DNA of 64,000 nt, taken from positions 3,247,278 through 3,311,277 of the forward strand of contig NW_024881296.1 in assembly GCF_018691265.1 (NCBI RefSeq), read 5' to 3'. Numbering within the stretch: position 1 is the first letter of the stretch; every line of letters begins with the position of its first letter. This document shows, piece by piece, positions 25,424-37,200 of the stretch. Made by a program: the position numbers and the translations under genes. The stretch is from Tyto alba (lineage: Eukaryota > Chordata > Aves > Strigiformes > Tytonidae). The notes under the pieces are model-generated. The model saw only the letters and a program-made list of their open reading frames with translations, made no database searches and was not told where the DNA came from.

Positions 25424-25986
25424 TGTCGTGGTTTAACCTCAACTGGCAACTAAGTACCATGCAGCCACTTACTCATTCTTCTCCTCCCCCCACTTCCCTC
25501 CCCCACTGGGATGGAGAATCAGAAAGAAAAAAAAAGTAAAGCTCTTTGGTTGAGATAAGAATAGTTTAATAGTTGAAATAAAATAAGATATAATAATAAT
25601 ATTGGCAATGAGAAGGAAGATAACAAAAAGAGAGAAGTGATGCACAATGCAATCGCTCACTGCCCACTGACCAATGCCCAGCCAGTCCCTGAGCAACGAT
25701 CAGCCCCTCCCGGCCAGCTCCCCCCAGTTTATATGCTGACCATCTCATCTTATAGTATGGAATATCCCTTTGGCTAGTTTGAGTCAGCTCTTCTGGCCAT
25801 GCTCCTTCCCAGCTTCTTGTGCACCTGTCCTCTTATAGGTCATGGGAGACTGAAAAATCCTTGATTTAGGATAAGCACTACTCAACAATAACTAAAACAC
25901 CAGTGTGTTATCAACCACATCCAAAATACAGCACTGTACCAGCTACTATGAAGAAAATTAACTCTGTCATAGCCGAAACCAGGACA
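25424..25986 (-). mobile_element. Solo LTR of an endogenous retrovirus (ERVL-like, ~563 bp)
   Basis: The plus-strand ends are TGTCGTGGTTTAACC and GAAACCAGGACA, an imperfect inverted terminal pair with TG...CA. It is flanked by a 5-bp target duplication with one mismatch (CTGAA at 25419-25423, CTGAG at 25987-25991). Orientation is minus: on that strand a TATA-like ATATAAAC (25734-25727) precedes an ATTAAA (25570-25565) followed by TATCTCAACC-type U5 sequence. It is related along its length to the LTR at 51756-52344. No gag, pol or env lies beside it, so it is a solo LTR left by LTR-LTR recombination. The family name is inferred from resemblance and from the 5-bp duplication. Confidence 0.85.
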
Positions 25987-27956
25987 CTGAGTAAAGTTTT
26001 CAACAGCAGAGATGTTATACAAGAACTCAAACATCCATTTTGAAACAATCTTTGTGAAATGTGTGTCCAATTCCATTTTGGGAACTGATGAAATTTCATT
26101 CCTACTCCAATAACTAAATCCTATGTATTGTATCTAATAATTATTACCCAGTGTGCAATGGTACTATATCCCAAAGAGGGTTTAAAGATTCAAGGAGGTA
26201 AAGTTTAGCCACATCCAGAAATGCAATCCTCAAAATCCCCTAGCCTTTAATTACCTAAAGCACAGACATGGCAAAAAGACTGTCTATGCACTTGATATTC
26301 AGGAGTCACTGGATATGGAATGCAGCAAGTTATGTAAGAGGGACTAGAGCCTAAAACTCAGCACTCTTATCTGAGGACCCTAGGCACCAGTTAAATCATG
26401 ATCTTTCCACATCTACATTTTCAAGAGGTAACTAGTGAGGACATTCAGCCCCTTGCACAAGAAATCCCTGCATGTTTACAATCTTAACAGCTACAATCTC
26501 AGTTCCATCACTAGATTTTTTTTCTTCCTTTCCAAGACAGACCCTTTAATAAAGTGTACTCTATGGCCTGGATGCCACTCTCTGCTTTACTGATTTAACA
26601 AACTGATTTGTATTTGCCTCTGAACAAATCAACTTTATTAAGTCAGCAGCAATGACCCTTCCCCTTTTCCTGAGCTCAGATCAATGTCAGAACAACTCTA
26701 TGACCAACAGTGCTCGTGTTCAACAGATTTTATCCTAGGAATGAAATGATTCGTAACAGTCACATCACTCAATTTTAGGAGAAATACATGGTCATTACAT
26801 CTCCTTTTAAACCATTTCAGGGCAATGACAGAATGCTTTTCAAAAGAGGAAAACAAGTCAAAAGAAAAAATTGTTATTTTCACTTTCAATACTATACAAA
26901 GTTAATTTCCAGAAGTGCTAGAATTGTTATAAAACAATATTTATTTCCTTTACACTCCTCCTTATATGTCCTCTCACTCTGATAGACATGACCATCTTCC
27001 ATCTCTGAGAAGCAAGAGACGCACTCACAGAAGTGGGTCAAGGAAGCTTTCCTCACTCTCTGAGCCTGTACAGCCTGAGTTTCACTCATCACGTTCTCCA
27101 ACAATTGCTTCAAGTCTTTGTAATTGGGCATGTGCAACTGTTCAATCAGACCGATAACACTCATCCTTGCAAAGCACTTGAGCTCTAGGGATGAAAGCAA
27201 CTTAGCACTAATGGTAACTATTGTCTTTAACAAAGGCCTTGAATACACACTGGGAAAAAAATAATAGGAAAAAAAGTTTTGGCAGTTTAATTGAATCAGT
27301 TTAGAAACAGATTAGATAAAATCAGTGAACCTCCCTTATGCTGGGTCTCAACAGAATGTCTGTAAAACAGTTTCTGAACCACCTAGTGCTGTGCTCTAGG
27401 CCCAAGGTACTTGGCACAATGCTGGTGTGTTGCTTGCCTAAGAGACACCACTGATGTCCTAATACAACAGTCCTCCTTCTTCTATGTTTTCTTTTCTGAA
27501 AGAATTCCCTGACAGGTACAGCCAGAAAACAGCCCCTCCTTCATGAAGGGTCCAGGAATTTTTTTGTCTGTTTTTTTCTCTTTTCTTTTTCTTTCAATAC
27601 AGCAAATGCCAGCCACTGATTAGCATCTCCTTGCCACTCCTGCTACCTGGCAAGTACCACTTCTTCCTGAAATAGACCAGTGCAGGTGGACCAATATCAT
27701 TAATTTGTATGTAATTTGGAAATCACACATTGACTCACCATGGTTAACAGGTGACTAACACAGCTTGACACTGCTGTATAGACATGGGCTGAATGTACTC
27801 ATTATACCATTGAGGAATAATTAAATAATCTGTTAATAATTTTAAAAACAAACAGTGTTTGCTATTAATATATTAGTTACCTTAATAAAACTACCCACAT
27901 ATGCATGATAAATGATGATGCTGACAGTAGGGTCTAAAAAGGAAGACCTGTGTAAT

Positions 27957-28130
27957 GATAGCATGGCTCTGTGGTTCAAATATGTGAACTCAGAGACTGA
28001 ATTCCCTCTCAGGTCTGCCACTCACTTCAGTGTTGTACTCATCTACAAAATGGGGGTATTTATCTAATTCGATCAGGCACCCACTATTGGAACATTTACA
28101 TGAAAGATTATGAGGAAATGCAAAATCCCA
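27957..28130 (+). repeat. MIR-like CORE-SINE fragment
   Basis: In order and spacing, the blocks ATAGCATGGCTCTGTGGTT, GGTCTGCCACTCACTT, CTCATCTACAAAATGGGGG and GATTATGAGGAAATG match the tRNA-related head, core and 3' part of the MIR family as I know it. Divergence is high, as expected for such an old element. Confidence 0.55.
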
Positions 28131-28714
28131 CTAGAGTCTACAGAGACTCTAACATTTTGGCAGAGAAACAAGTTCTTCCTTCACAAGAACTGACCATCAG
28201 TTTATCCCCCGCCCTCCCCAGCTGCCTGTTTAAGGTCTGGCATTTCTCTGCTCAGGAAGCGATTCCATTCATTTCTGTATCATCCCTCATGAGAGTCTCA
28301 ACATGGCTGATCACTGAAATGAAAGGTCACCAGGAAATCAAAGCAGGAGTGGGCTGTGAGCTGGCACTAACAGCAGGAGAGAAGGATGGCTTTGTGGCTA
28401 CAGTCACATGGGCTAATTGCAGTTTTCTTGACCTCTGAGGATTTGGCTAAGATGTTAGATCTGATTTTCTTTTATTGCATGTACAAAGTGAAGTCAGGCA
28501 AATGCTGGAAGAGAGAATGCCTTCTGGAAAGAAGTCATAATTATAACATCATAGGAACTCTTCACACACTTCTAAAGGAAATTGTGTCTTAAAATCAGTA
28601 TTTGCTGCAAGGTTAAAGAGTGTCTAAGATTGAGGTATTCATTAGCTATCTTTCTGCTGATAGTCATTGACAATTATTAGTTACCTAACATTTCTGACAA
28701 AAGCAGGGTCTTTC

Positions 28715-28930
28715 TTTAGTCATGAATTTGATGAGCTGCACTGGGAATATTTGGAATAATGTGAACAATTCTGGTCACTCAGATTCAAGAAGGATTGAAA
28801 CTGCTGCAGATATCAAAAAAACCCCAATGAGGACAGTCATGGGAACCAAGAGTCAGCCCAAAGGTTGCAAAGTCCAGCTGAGTTTTTTTAACCAAAGCAA
28901 CAGAAGAGAAGGGATAGGGCTTCTCTGAAA
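28715..28930 (+). repeat. Diverged CR1 LINE fragment, sense orientation
   Basis: The block around 28752-28802 (ACAATTCTGGTCACTCAG, then ATTCAAGAAGGATTGAAAC) resembles the conserved segment of CR1 coding for the C-terminal end of ORF2. Weaker matches continue to AGAAGAGAAGGGATAGGGC at about 28900. The AATCACAGAATCACAGAA at 28936-28953 looks like a CR1 terminal repeat in the other direction and may be a separate scrap. No open frame survives. Confidence 0.5.
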
Positions 28931-30139
28931 GTCACAATCACAGAATCACAGAAAACACATCCAGGGGAAAGCACTGACAAGGAAGGGACACTTAAGACCA
29001 GGTACAGTATTGTTTTAAGAACAAATGGGTATTATTAATCCATACTGAGGCATGATTACACTGAAAATTAAAAGATCAAGTGTTAAAAGAAAACCACTGA
29101 AGGAGTGAGGTCTTATGTCTGGAAATAAGTTTTAAGGTATAGCTTGCTAAACTTATAGAAAAGGCTGTAACATGGTGCATTCAGCAAGAAGGGGGTGGAA
29201 TTGCTAACCTGACAGAACACTCCCAGTTCTTTGTACCAATGCTTCTTCTAAAATAAAAGAAAATAAAAAGCCAGGGCTCATAAGGCAATTTTTTTCAAGA
29301 AACATACACAGGAAATAATCTGCATAGAAGTTTAATTTCCTCTGAATTCGCAAAAATTTGTTAAACTTTGTTTTTACCCTATTACAATTAAAATCTGTTG
29401 TAACTACATGGTGAAGAAAGGGAAAGAGCTAAGACTAAGCATTTTATCAAAGAGTGACAGATTTCTGAAAAGTCTGTCAGCATAGCTTGTCAGCTAATGG
29501 ATAAATTACAAGCCCATGATAGATAATAACTAAGTTCTGTGGGTTGAGCAAATGCCAAACGTGGCTGCGGACTTTTTTTTAGACTACAGAAGCTCTCCAA
29601 AGGCAGGGACAGTTTCCAACACAATGTACTACCTCTTTATTCCTAAGGCATGTTCTGTAGTACATATCCCTATGGCAGGATAACACCTGTACCTTTTGAA
29701 TGAACTTTAGCAGTTCTGACTGCATTAGACCGAGAATGACTGGAGGCAAAAATCCGCAAATATATGGTGAGTATATCTTGGCCTGACCTTCTCTACCAAA
29801 CAGACCTAAATGCTCCTAGGTGAGGCCTTGATCTGAATATGACAGCTCAGGTCCTTATTGTACCTTGAGGGCCTCACTGGGAAGGGATAACAGTCTCAAA
29901 GCCTCCTGAAGAAACTGAGCTGCAGCTCCCCTTCTGAGCTTCCCTGCAGAACACTGCCTGGATCAGTTAGCACAGGAGGAACCATGTGCTGGTCCTCTCC
30001 TTTCTTAGAGCCAAGGGGTACCTGGAGATGCAAGAGTTTTCTCTAGAAGCTGCAGCCGTGCTTCCATTTGGATCTAGCCAGGGTGATTACACCCTACCAG
30101 TTGGTTCTTGCAGGCTGCCCAGGAAAATGTAAAGGTGGA

Positions 30140-30330
30140 AGTAACACAGGAAGAGTGGCAAAGTAAGGGGTCTGAAGAGAGTGAGACTGAAGGAATGGAA
30201 AAGCAAGGAGAGAAGGCAATGGGAATGCAGAGGAGGAGGGAGGAGGGAAATAAGTGAAAGATGGATAAACCGAAGACAATACACAAAACAAAGATGGCAT
30301 GAAAGAAGAGACGCAGAGAAAAGATGGGGC
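30140..30330 (+). repeat. Purine-rich stretch
   Basis: The plus strand is strongly enriched for G and A, with AGGAGGAGGGAGGAGGGAAA at about 30229-30250. The apparently open frames here on both strands are composition artefacts. Confidence 0.6.
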
Positions 30331-31956
30331 CAAAATATGTGCAAAGCCCAAACAGAACAGTGTGAGAAACTGCTATGGGAAATAAGAAAGCTAAGCAGAT
30401 ATGTGAATGAGATGTACTACTTTGTCATGGCAAACCCACTGTGCCTCCTGTCTGCCTCCTCTGAGGTGTCTTCCCTGAAACAGCTTGCATTTCTGGTATG
30501 GCTGCCCAGTACCCTAAATGTTCATTCTCCATATCTACTGACTCTAATATTTGACACAGCATCTTGCAAAGCCCCTAAACAAAGCTCTAAATAATCAGCC
30601 AGTGCAGTCTCCGCACATCTGAAAGGGCTGGAATGCAGCACCTTTTCAGTACAGCACCATTCAAGTATGTCTTTAAGCCTCTGCAAACAAAGCCAACTGG
30701 TGAACAGTTGTTGATTCATGATGCAGTTCCCTGGAGCCACAGTAAGGTTCAATCCGCTTACTAGATTCACTACACAAATACTTGAGAGGTGACTTGAATT
30801 ACATTTAGTCTTTGGTGTGATATGAAAATGTTGAGATGTGAGATACTTCCATCCCTTAAAATGAACTAAATAATCTCATTCCAGCAAAAAGAAAGGTGCT
30901 GCTTCAGCCTCACCAGACAACATGCCTGCTGAGGTCAACAGAAATTTCACTGATGCAACACAAGCAGAATGGATTGCAGTTCTGCACTGTTTTTATTTGG
31001 TATTAAACATCATTAAAGCAGTCTATGCCCTGAAGTATGCTTTCACACCAACCTGGTGTTCCCCAGCAGGACTGTTTATTTGAACAGAATTTGGCACTAG
31101 CTGTCTTAGGCATAAAGGTGAAAATTCACTACTCATAAGCCTGGGTTATTTCTTCAACACTTACTTGCTCCTGGCTTCCAAAAGTTGCCATAAAACAGAA
31201 AGAAACTACAGCTTTTTTATGAAATGACAGAAAAGTGGCAGTCCTCCCAGCTGCAGAGCTGTGAGAACACAATGACTGTTACATATATTCTTTGACTGGA
31301 TTTTTACAGGAGGAAATCAGTGTGAGCATGCATAATCCAAGGGCACTTCCTCAAAGATGTCAGTTGAAAGCAGCTTTTGTTGGAAAACACACAGAAATCC
31401 TCAGGAGAACAGAGGATCTGCTCTCACTATCTCACAAACCCCCCATAAGAGTCAGTTCCACAGAACTGATTATTTCTGGGGAACCTGCAACCATCCATTT
31501 GGGAATACTGTGCCCCTCTTCTAGCAGTCATTCCTCGCTCATGCTGTTCCATGGCCAAGGGAACACAACCAAAATTCAGGTGTCTGTTCCTAGGAAGCCT
31601 TTCATCCAGTGTGGCTGTAGACACTGATCTGTTAATACTTTGTTAATTTGTTTCTCAAGATTAAAGGGATCCCCCAGGTCTAACTACTTCTGCCCTGGCA
31701 CACTCTCTGTTGCTTGTATTTGAAGAGCTTCTGAACACATTCCAGAAGCAGCTATCTGAAACTAAGAAACAGAGAACTTAGAAATATCTGAGGATGCTAG
31801 TGGCCCAGTATTCCTTGGCTCTTCCTTGGGCTGAGATAGCATCAGTGACATTTTAATCTAATGATGTAATGAGACTAAGGATTTTTTAAATTTGACTTGG
31901 TATTTTAGCAACAGAACAAATACAATAACAAACAAAATTCAGGCACGTACCTGATA

Positions 31957-32015
31957 CAAAAAAAAAAAAAAAAAAAAAACAAACCACAAAACACAAAACA
32001 AAAGCAAAAAAACCC
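31957..32015 (+). repeat. Poly(A) and A-rich tract
   Basis: About 22 A, followed by CAAACC and ACAAA units. There is no recognisable element body on either side. Confidence 0.85.
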
Positions 32016-32914
32016 AATCAGACCAAACATACAACTGCTAAAAGTTAAAAAAATTACATAGAGAGTTTCTGTCCTTATAAGTTTGTTTATCTCAGTCATG
32101 AAAAAAGCTACAATTTCAAGTACTTCCTAGAATCAGGATCCCAAATGCACTGAGGTTCATGAGCGGCTTGTCTTTCAAAAGGACCAAGGATGTCAGTGGA
32201 AGCAGAAATTTTCACTACAGTCTGAAATACTTTACGAGCTAATATGGTCTAACCAATAATTTTAATTTAAAAAACAGAGCACATACTTCTGCAGAGATGG
32301 AACAGATGCAGAATGGGCAGGCAAAGCCTTTTTACCTTCAAACACACTATGTTCTCATTTTTAAGCAATCTTTCAGTCTTACAGTTTACTTATTTGCTTT
32401 CGCCCTCTGGCACTTTTGAGCAAAGAGCAGGCTTTTAAAACCACTATGTGTCCTAATGTTAATCAACAAGAAAAGCACCCATGGGCATGGGTTAGGATGC
32501 TGACCATAAGTGTTCAAATCTGCATTTAGGGTCCCAGAACAGAGATTAAATTTACTACTGATTTTGGCTCCAGGATTCATAGCACTGGTCACACCAAATG
32601 CTATGCTGCACTTAAATATGCGACTAACACTCAGAGCTTTTAGAAACATTTTTCAGAAGAGTTCCCATGAGTAAGGACAAAGGCTACCTCCAGAGCTCAA
32701 GGCACTATCCAAGACATTACGCTCAGGCGAGAGCTTGAATCACTGGTGGCTCCACCACAAGGTGATAAATGACAGTGTTGCACCATAAGTCACCTCATGT
32801 CACCTACCGCCATTAAGGCACCGTTTATGTGAGAACTGTTAATGATATAAGGAATGCTAGAAAAGAAAATACAAAGCATTGGGCAAAGGAAAAAAGGTGA
32901 ACAATTTAGGTAGC

Positions 32915-33004
32915 CTTTAATGTTTGATGCCATACGCTTTGAGTCCTTGAACACAGCAGCTTTAATGTTTGATGCCATACGCTTTGAGTCCTTGAACACA
33001 GCAG
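32915..33004 (+). repeat. Perfect 45-bp tandem duplication
   Basis: Unit 32915-32959 and unit 32960-33004 are identical (beginning CTTTAATGTTTGATGCC and ending GAACACAGCAG), and three bases of a third unit (CTT) follow. Perfect identity implies a recent event or an assembly artefact. As the unit is a multiple of three, an overlapping short minus frame shows a 15-residue duplication, but that frame has no other sign of being a gene. Confidence 0.97.
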
Positions 33005-33028
33005 CTTATCTCCTCTTCAGAGATAAGC
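33004..33028. other. 9-bp hairpin abutting the 45-bp duplication
   Basis: GCTTATCTC (33004-33012) and its exact reverse complement GAGATAAGC (33020-33028) flank a 7-nt loop. The hairpin begins on the last base of the tandem duplication. Confidence 0.85.
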
Positions 33029-33918
33029 ACTTGCAGGTATTAATTTAAACTACGATTTATAACATGACTGTCATTTTTATGAAGGGCACAGTAAGAGAGA
33101 AAATACATAAGAAATTGGCAGACACACCATCCTTAATCAGCTGCAAACTGGTTTAGTTCTAAATCTGTGGGTTTGTCAGCAAAAGCAAAATGCATATAAT
33201 GAAGTGGGGTAGCAGAAAAAGAGCATTCAGCCCAACAGAATAAAAATAGCTACCAAGAAAGGTGCCATAAGAGAACTTTTTATCTTTTATTTTTAATCTG
33301 GAACAGATTCACAATTCATGTCACCTCTTTTTAAATCTTATTATCTAGTTTGGGTTAGAATGAAAGTTCCTTCTTAAACATCGAGCTCTTCCCATCTTCT
33401 TTACATGACATGGGCTCCACCTGAGCATGTCAGAAAGCCGCCAGGCCAAATTCTTGTGACCCAAGTCCCTTGCTGGATGCAGTCTCAAGTAATGTGCATC
33501 CCTTTTTCAACCCAGGAGTCTTCCTTTGGAAGAAATAGGTTTAAAAACACAACACATAAGGAAAAAACCTACCCAGCTCTCTGTGAATGAGACCTGAAGA
33601 CTGAATATATCATTAAGAATGATTTTCTTTGGCACAAATAGAAGTAAAAGTCTTGCTCTTTTCGATTCTCAGTGACAGTTCAGCACCTACTTTGTTCTCA
33701 GCGCAATTTGCCCAGGTGCCTTTCAACACACCTTGTCCATCTAATCCATTCTGAAAATCCCATTTTTGCCTGCTTGGCAGTTTTGGAAACATATGCTACA
33801 GCCATGTGTATTTTAATTACAAAGTATAAACCTTGCAGGGAAAAGTCTGATTGAAAATTGGTTTCCTGCTTAGCCTGCACCATGGGATTTAGAATATTTT
33901 ATCGTAAAAGTTATAAAG

Positions 33919-34253
33919 TGATGCAGAAGTCTCGGACACAACATACACGATCAATGTGATCAAGTTAATGCCACTTTATTAAAGGATACACAGCAATTTA
34001 TACACTAGCACAAAGCACATGTGTTACGTTTTGGTTGCTAATAGGTTAAAGCTGCTTGTTCACACGCCTTGCTCTGCTGTACCTACATTCTGTTTCTCCC
34101 TCTTGTTATCTTGTTCTTACATTCCAACCTCCTTACCTCTCTGTAACATAGGCAGTTTCTCAAAACCCCAATTTCATTATTTCTTTCGACCTTGCATATG
34201 TCCTTCACAACAGCTGCAATTGTGAGGCCCCTCGGTCTGGATTGCTCACGACA
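33919..34253 (-). mobile_element. Short retroviral LTR (solo, ~335 bp), alpharetrovirus-like layout
   Basis: On the minus strand the block starts TGTCGTGAGCAATCC and ends CTTCTGCATCA. A TATAAA box (34002-33997) lies about 20 bases before an AATAAA poly(A) signal (33980-33975), giving the very short R region typical of alpharetrovirus-type LTRs. The terminal TG and CA are present. I found no target-site duplication at the chosen ends (ATAAAG against TGCCTA), so either the ends are slightly different or the copy is rearranged. No internal retroviral sequence flanks it. Confidence 0.7.
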
Positions 34254-37200
34254 TGCCTATTTTTTTCCAGCCACTCCACAATAAAGCACCAGAGGTTCTT
34301 GCCTCTGAGTGAAATGAATTAATATTTACAAGAATTATGTCTTTCTTGATGAGGTTCAGTCTGCATAGCCCTTTATCAATGGTGCCATGATATGATAGAG
34401 CTGTTTCTGTTAGAGTTAGGTTCAGGCAACAAGTAGTGCAGGTTTTGTTCACTTTCTGGTTAGATGAACTTAGGTAAGGCACAGTGCTGGTCTCTATGAA
34501 GTACAATTAATACTCCTCAATGGTAAAAACCTTTAATAGCTTTTCTGTTGTGTCTACAGCTAATGAAAATTTCACAACTGCCTTGTTAAGGGAGAAATAT
34601 GTTGAAGGAGTTCCCTGTAATTCATACTGGCTTTTGAGCTTGTGCTATTAATTCAAAGAAGACTGAAAGCACGTCTGCTATGAAAAGAAATCCATGGGGT
34701 CAGAAAAGTGGGAGAGCTGTCCATGCTGTGTAGGGATCAACATGGGTTTAGACACACTGTCTCAACTGGGCCTGCTGTTGCATTTTTTCGGAGTATCTGA
34801 ATGGACCGCCAAAGCCATTCCTGTGTTTATGTAAGCATCCAGCTTTGGCTCTGGATTGCCTCTTATCATGTGGTGAAAGGTTACAGAGGCCAGGCTGAGC
34901 TAGGCTGCTTCTGTCACAGGAGATGAACAGTGAGAGAAAGTAGAAGGGGCTGGGACAGAGACATTGAGACTTAGTGGGCTGCTTCAGAGGGAACTGGAGA
35001 GGTGGGGTGCAGCCACAGTTATCTCCCACCCCAAACAACAATTTTGCACCTGGGAGCAGCAGCAACCAGCTTGACTTCCCAGGTCTCTGGACTAAAAATA
35101 AGTAGGGGGAACATTTTGCTGTTTTTTATCTGCAGCTCAGTGTTTTCTCAAACTGCTTTCCTCATCTGCACCTGTCCAGTGGGAAGCTCTCAAAGGAACA
35201 GTGTCAAAATGCAGCACACCTCCATGGCCCAGTGGGGTCAACTGACGATGGCTGAGGACCTGACCTGGATTGCTTCTCTCATTTCTTTGCTACTCAATCT
35301 CTATTCAAAATGTTTTGCTATCAGAGGTTTATCTTATGAAATGGTGATACTGTTCTCCCTCACTGCCAAGGTTGGGCTAAAGAATGGCAGTACATTCATG
35401 ATTCAGGTAATCATCTCAGCAACTTTCAACTGTCAGTCACAGCTCTCTGAAACTATCCTAGCAATAATAAATGTTTTCAGATATGCTAATTGATGATGCA
35501 TTAAAAACAGTATCCAGTAAATGTGAGACTTGCCTCTCTATGCAATGGGTCTAACATAACTGAAATGATCCAATCAACCAGGTAGAAAAAAATTTTTATT
35601 CTTATATAAACATCAATTTTTTAAGTAGAGACACACAGCCAGTTCAGGGAGAACTCAATAAATGTTTTTTTACATTAAATAAAACATAACATAATTACGA
35701 AAGTAGAAAATTAAGACTTGTTTTGCTCAAGGAAAACAAAAGTTCTGGAAGGGCAAAAAATTATTCTTTTATGTTTATTTTAGTAGGACTGTACTTTTAG
35801 ACCACATTTAAATTACTAGACTGGACTTGGTAAAGAAAATAATACAGCAAACCATCTAGACCATATAACCCTCCATAGGTTTAATCTACAGAGAGCTCAA
35901 GGTTTCATTTTCTGCATGGATAGGTCAGCTCTAATTCTTATATGAAAGTTGCTTCAATACAGCTTTACAAGGAGAAAATTCCTGCATTACCAAGCCTCTC
36001 CCTGCAGAATATTTAATATATCCTTAATCTCTTCCTACTACCAAATAGTTGATAGGATTCACTGTGTCTCAGCCCATAGAAAGTTTGCTCACAGTAGAAA
36101 CACACTAGGCCTTGTGATGGAAGAGAGATCAGTATAAACAAGAAAAAAGTTATTCATAGATTATTTTGTTTTCTCATATTTATCCAGTTACCACTATCTT
36201 TTATGTTTTTATATTCTGACTTAAATATAAGTTTTTCTGTCACAGAATTCTAGCTCATACAAATAATATTTTGCAAAGAATTAATGACAACTTTGTGCTT
36301 CTTCAGCAACCATCTTTCTCCTGAAGGACTGTCTCCTTTTATAGGGTTGCTTTCCTTCATTTTGCTTTCCAAGTAAACAACCTCATCTGACACCTTATTC
36401 ATCATCCACTAATGGTGGAGAATGAGAATGTGCTTGCACTCCTGATATGTTACTCTTTTCGTCAGACACTATAAAGAGACTGAAGGCAGCAGTTTTTCAA
36501 GGGCCAAATGCTAGCAAAATCATCAGCCCTCAGTGACTTACTGTAAGTTAGAAATCATCCTTGCTTTTGCATTATCCACTGACATAACAGCTGCCTGACA
36601 CCTGTGATCAGCTACACAACATCTTTACTCTCTTAACAGCAGCAGCACTGATTTAGAATTGAAAATCAAACCCCTCAAGCCATGAAAGTACAGAGTTTAA
36701 CTGGGGTGGGAAGAAGTTGAACTCTAGTTTTGACTACAGCTGGCCAAAAGTATTAAGAAAGAAGAAAAGTTCCTCACAGAATTGGAATATCAAAGAAGTC
36801 TGGGGTTTTTTTGTTTCCTCTCCTCTTCCAAATACCAACATGCAATATTTCCAAAAGGAAATAATTCCCATACTGCCTATAGCACATGAAACAGAAAGGA
36901 AAACTGGACAGTCTACTGAGCAACTACAGGAAACACCCAAAGGATTCCAGGAAGAACAACTTCTTGGGGCTCACAGAGTCCCCAATCCCTAACTGGCAAT
37001 TACTAGTACTGATACCGATTAACTCCACCCAAACAGAAAACATCAAAGCCTTTTGATCCTTGGCATTGGGCCAAATCTCTTCAAGGATTGACAGTTATTT
37101 CCTGAAATCAGAGAGGCTGAAAAAGCTACTCGGTCCTGGAGCTGGACATCTAGAAAGCATCACCTTTTAACCCCATAGTGCCCCAGCTGCTGGACCATCC

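Larger units (their letters stand above)
25987..33918. other. Intergenic sequence, no gene seen
   Basis: AT-rich sequence. It includes a MIR-like SINE (27957-28130), a diverged CR1 piece (28715-28930), a purine-rich stretch at about 30140-30330, an A22 tract near 31957 and the 45-bp tandem duplication at 32915-33004. Short frames over the purine-rich stretch reflect composition. No exon was recognised. Confidence 0.6.

Noticed and set aside
30094..30594. Overlapping open frames on both strands with Arg/Glu-rich or Ser/Leu-rich products.
   Set aside because: They are explained by the purine-rich composition of the stretch; there are no splice signals or a recognisable family.
35002..35493. 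163-codon plus-strand open frame.
   Set aside because: No motif recognised, biased composition and a length within chance expectation.
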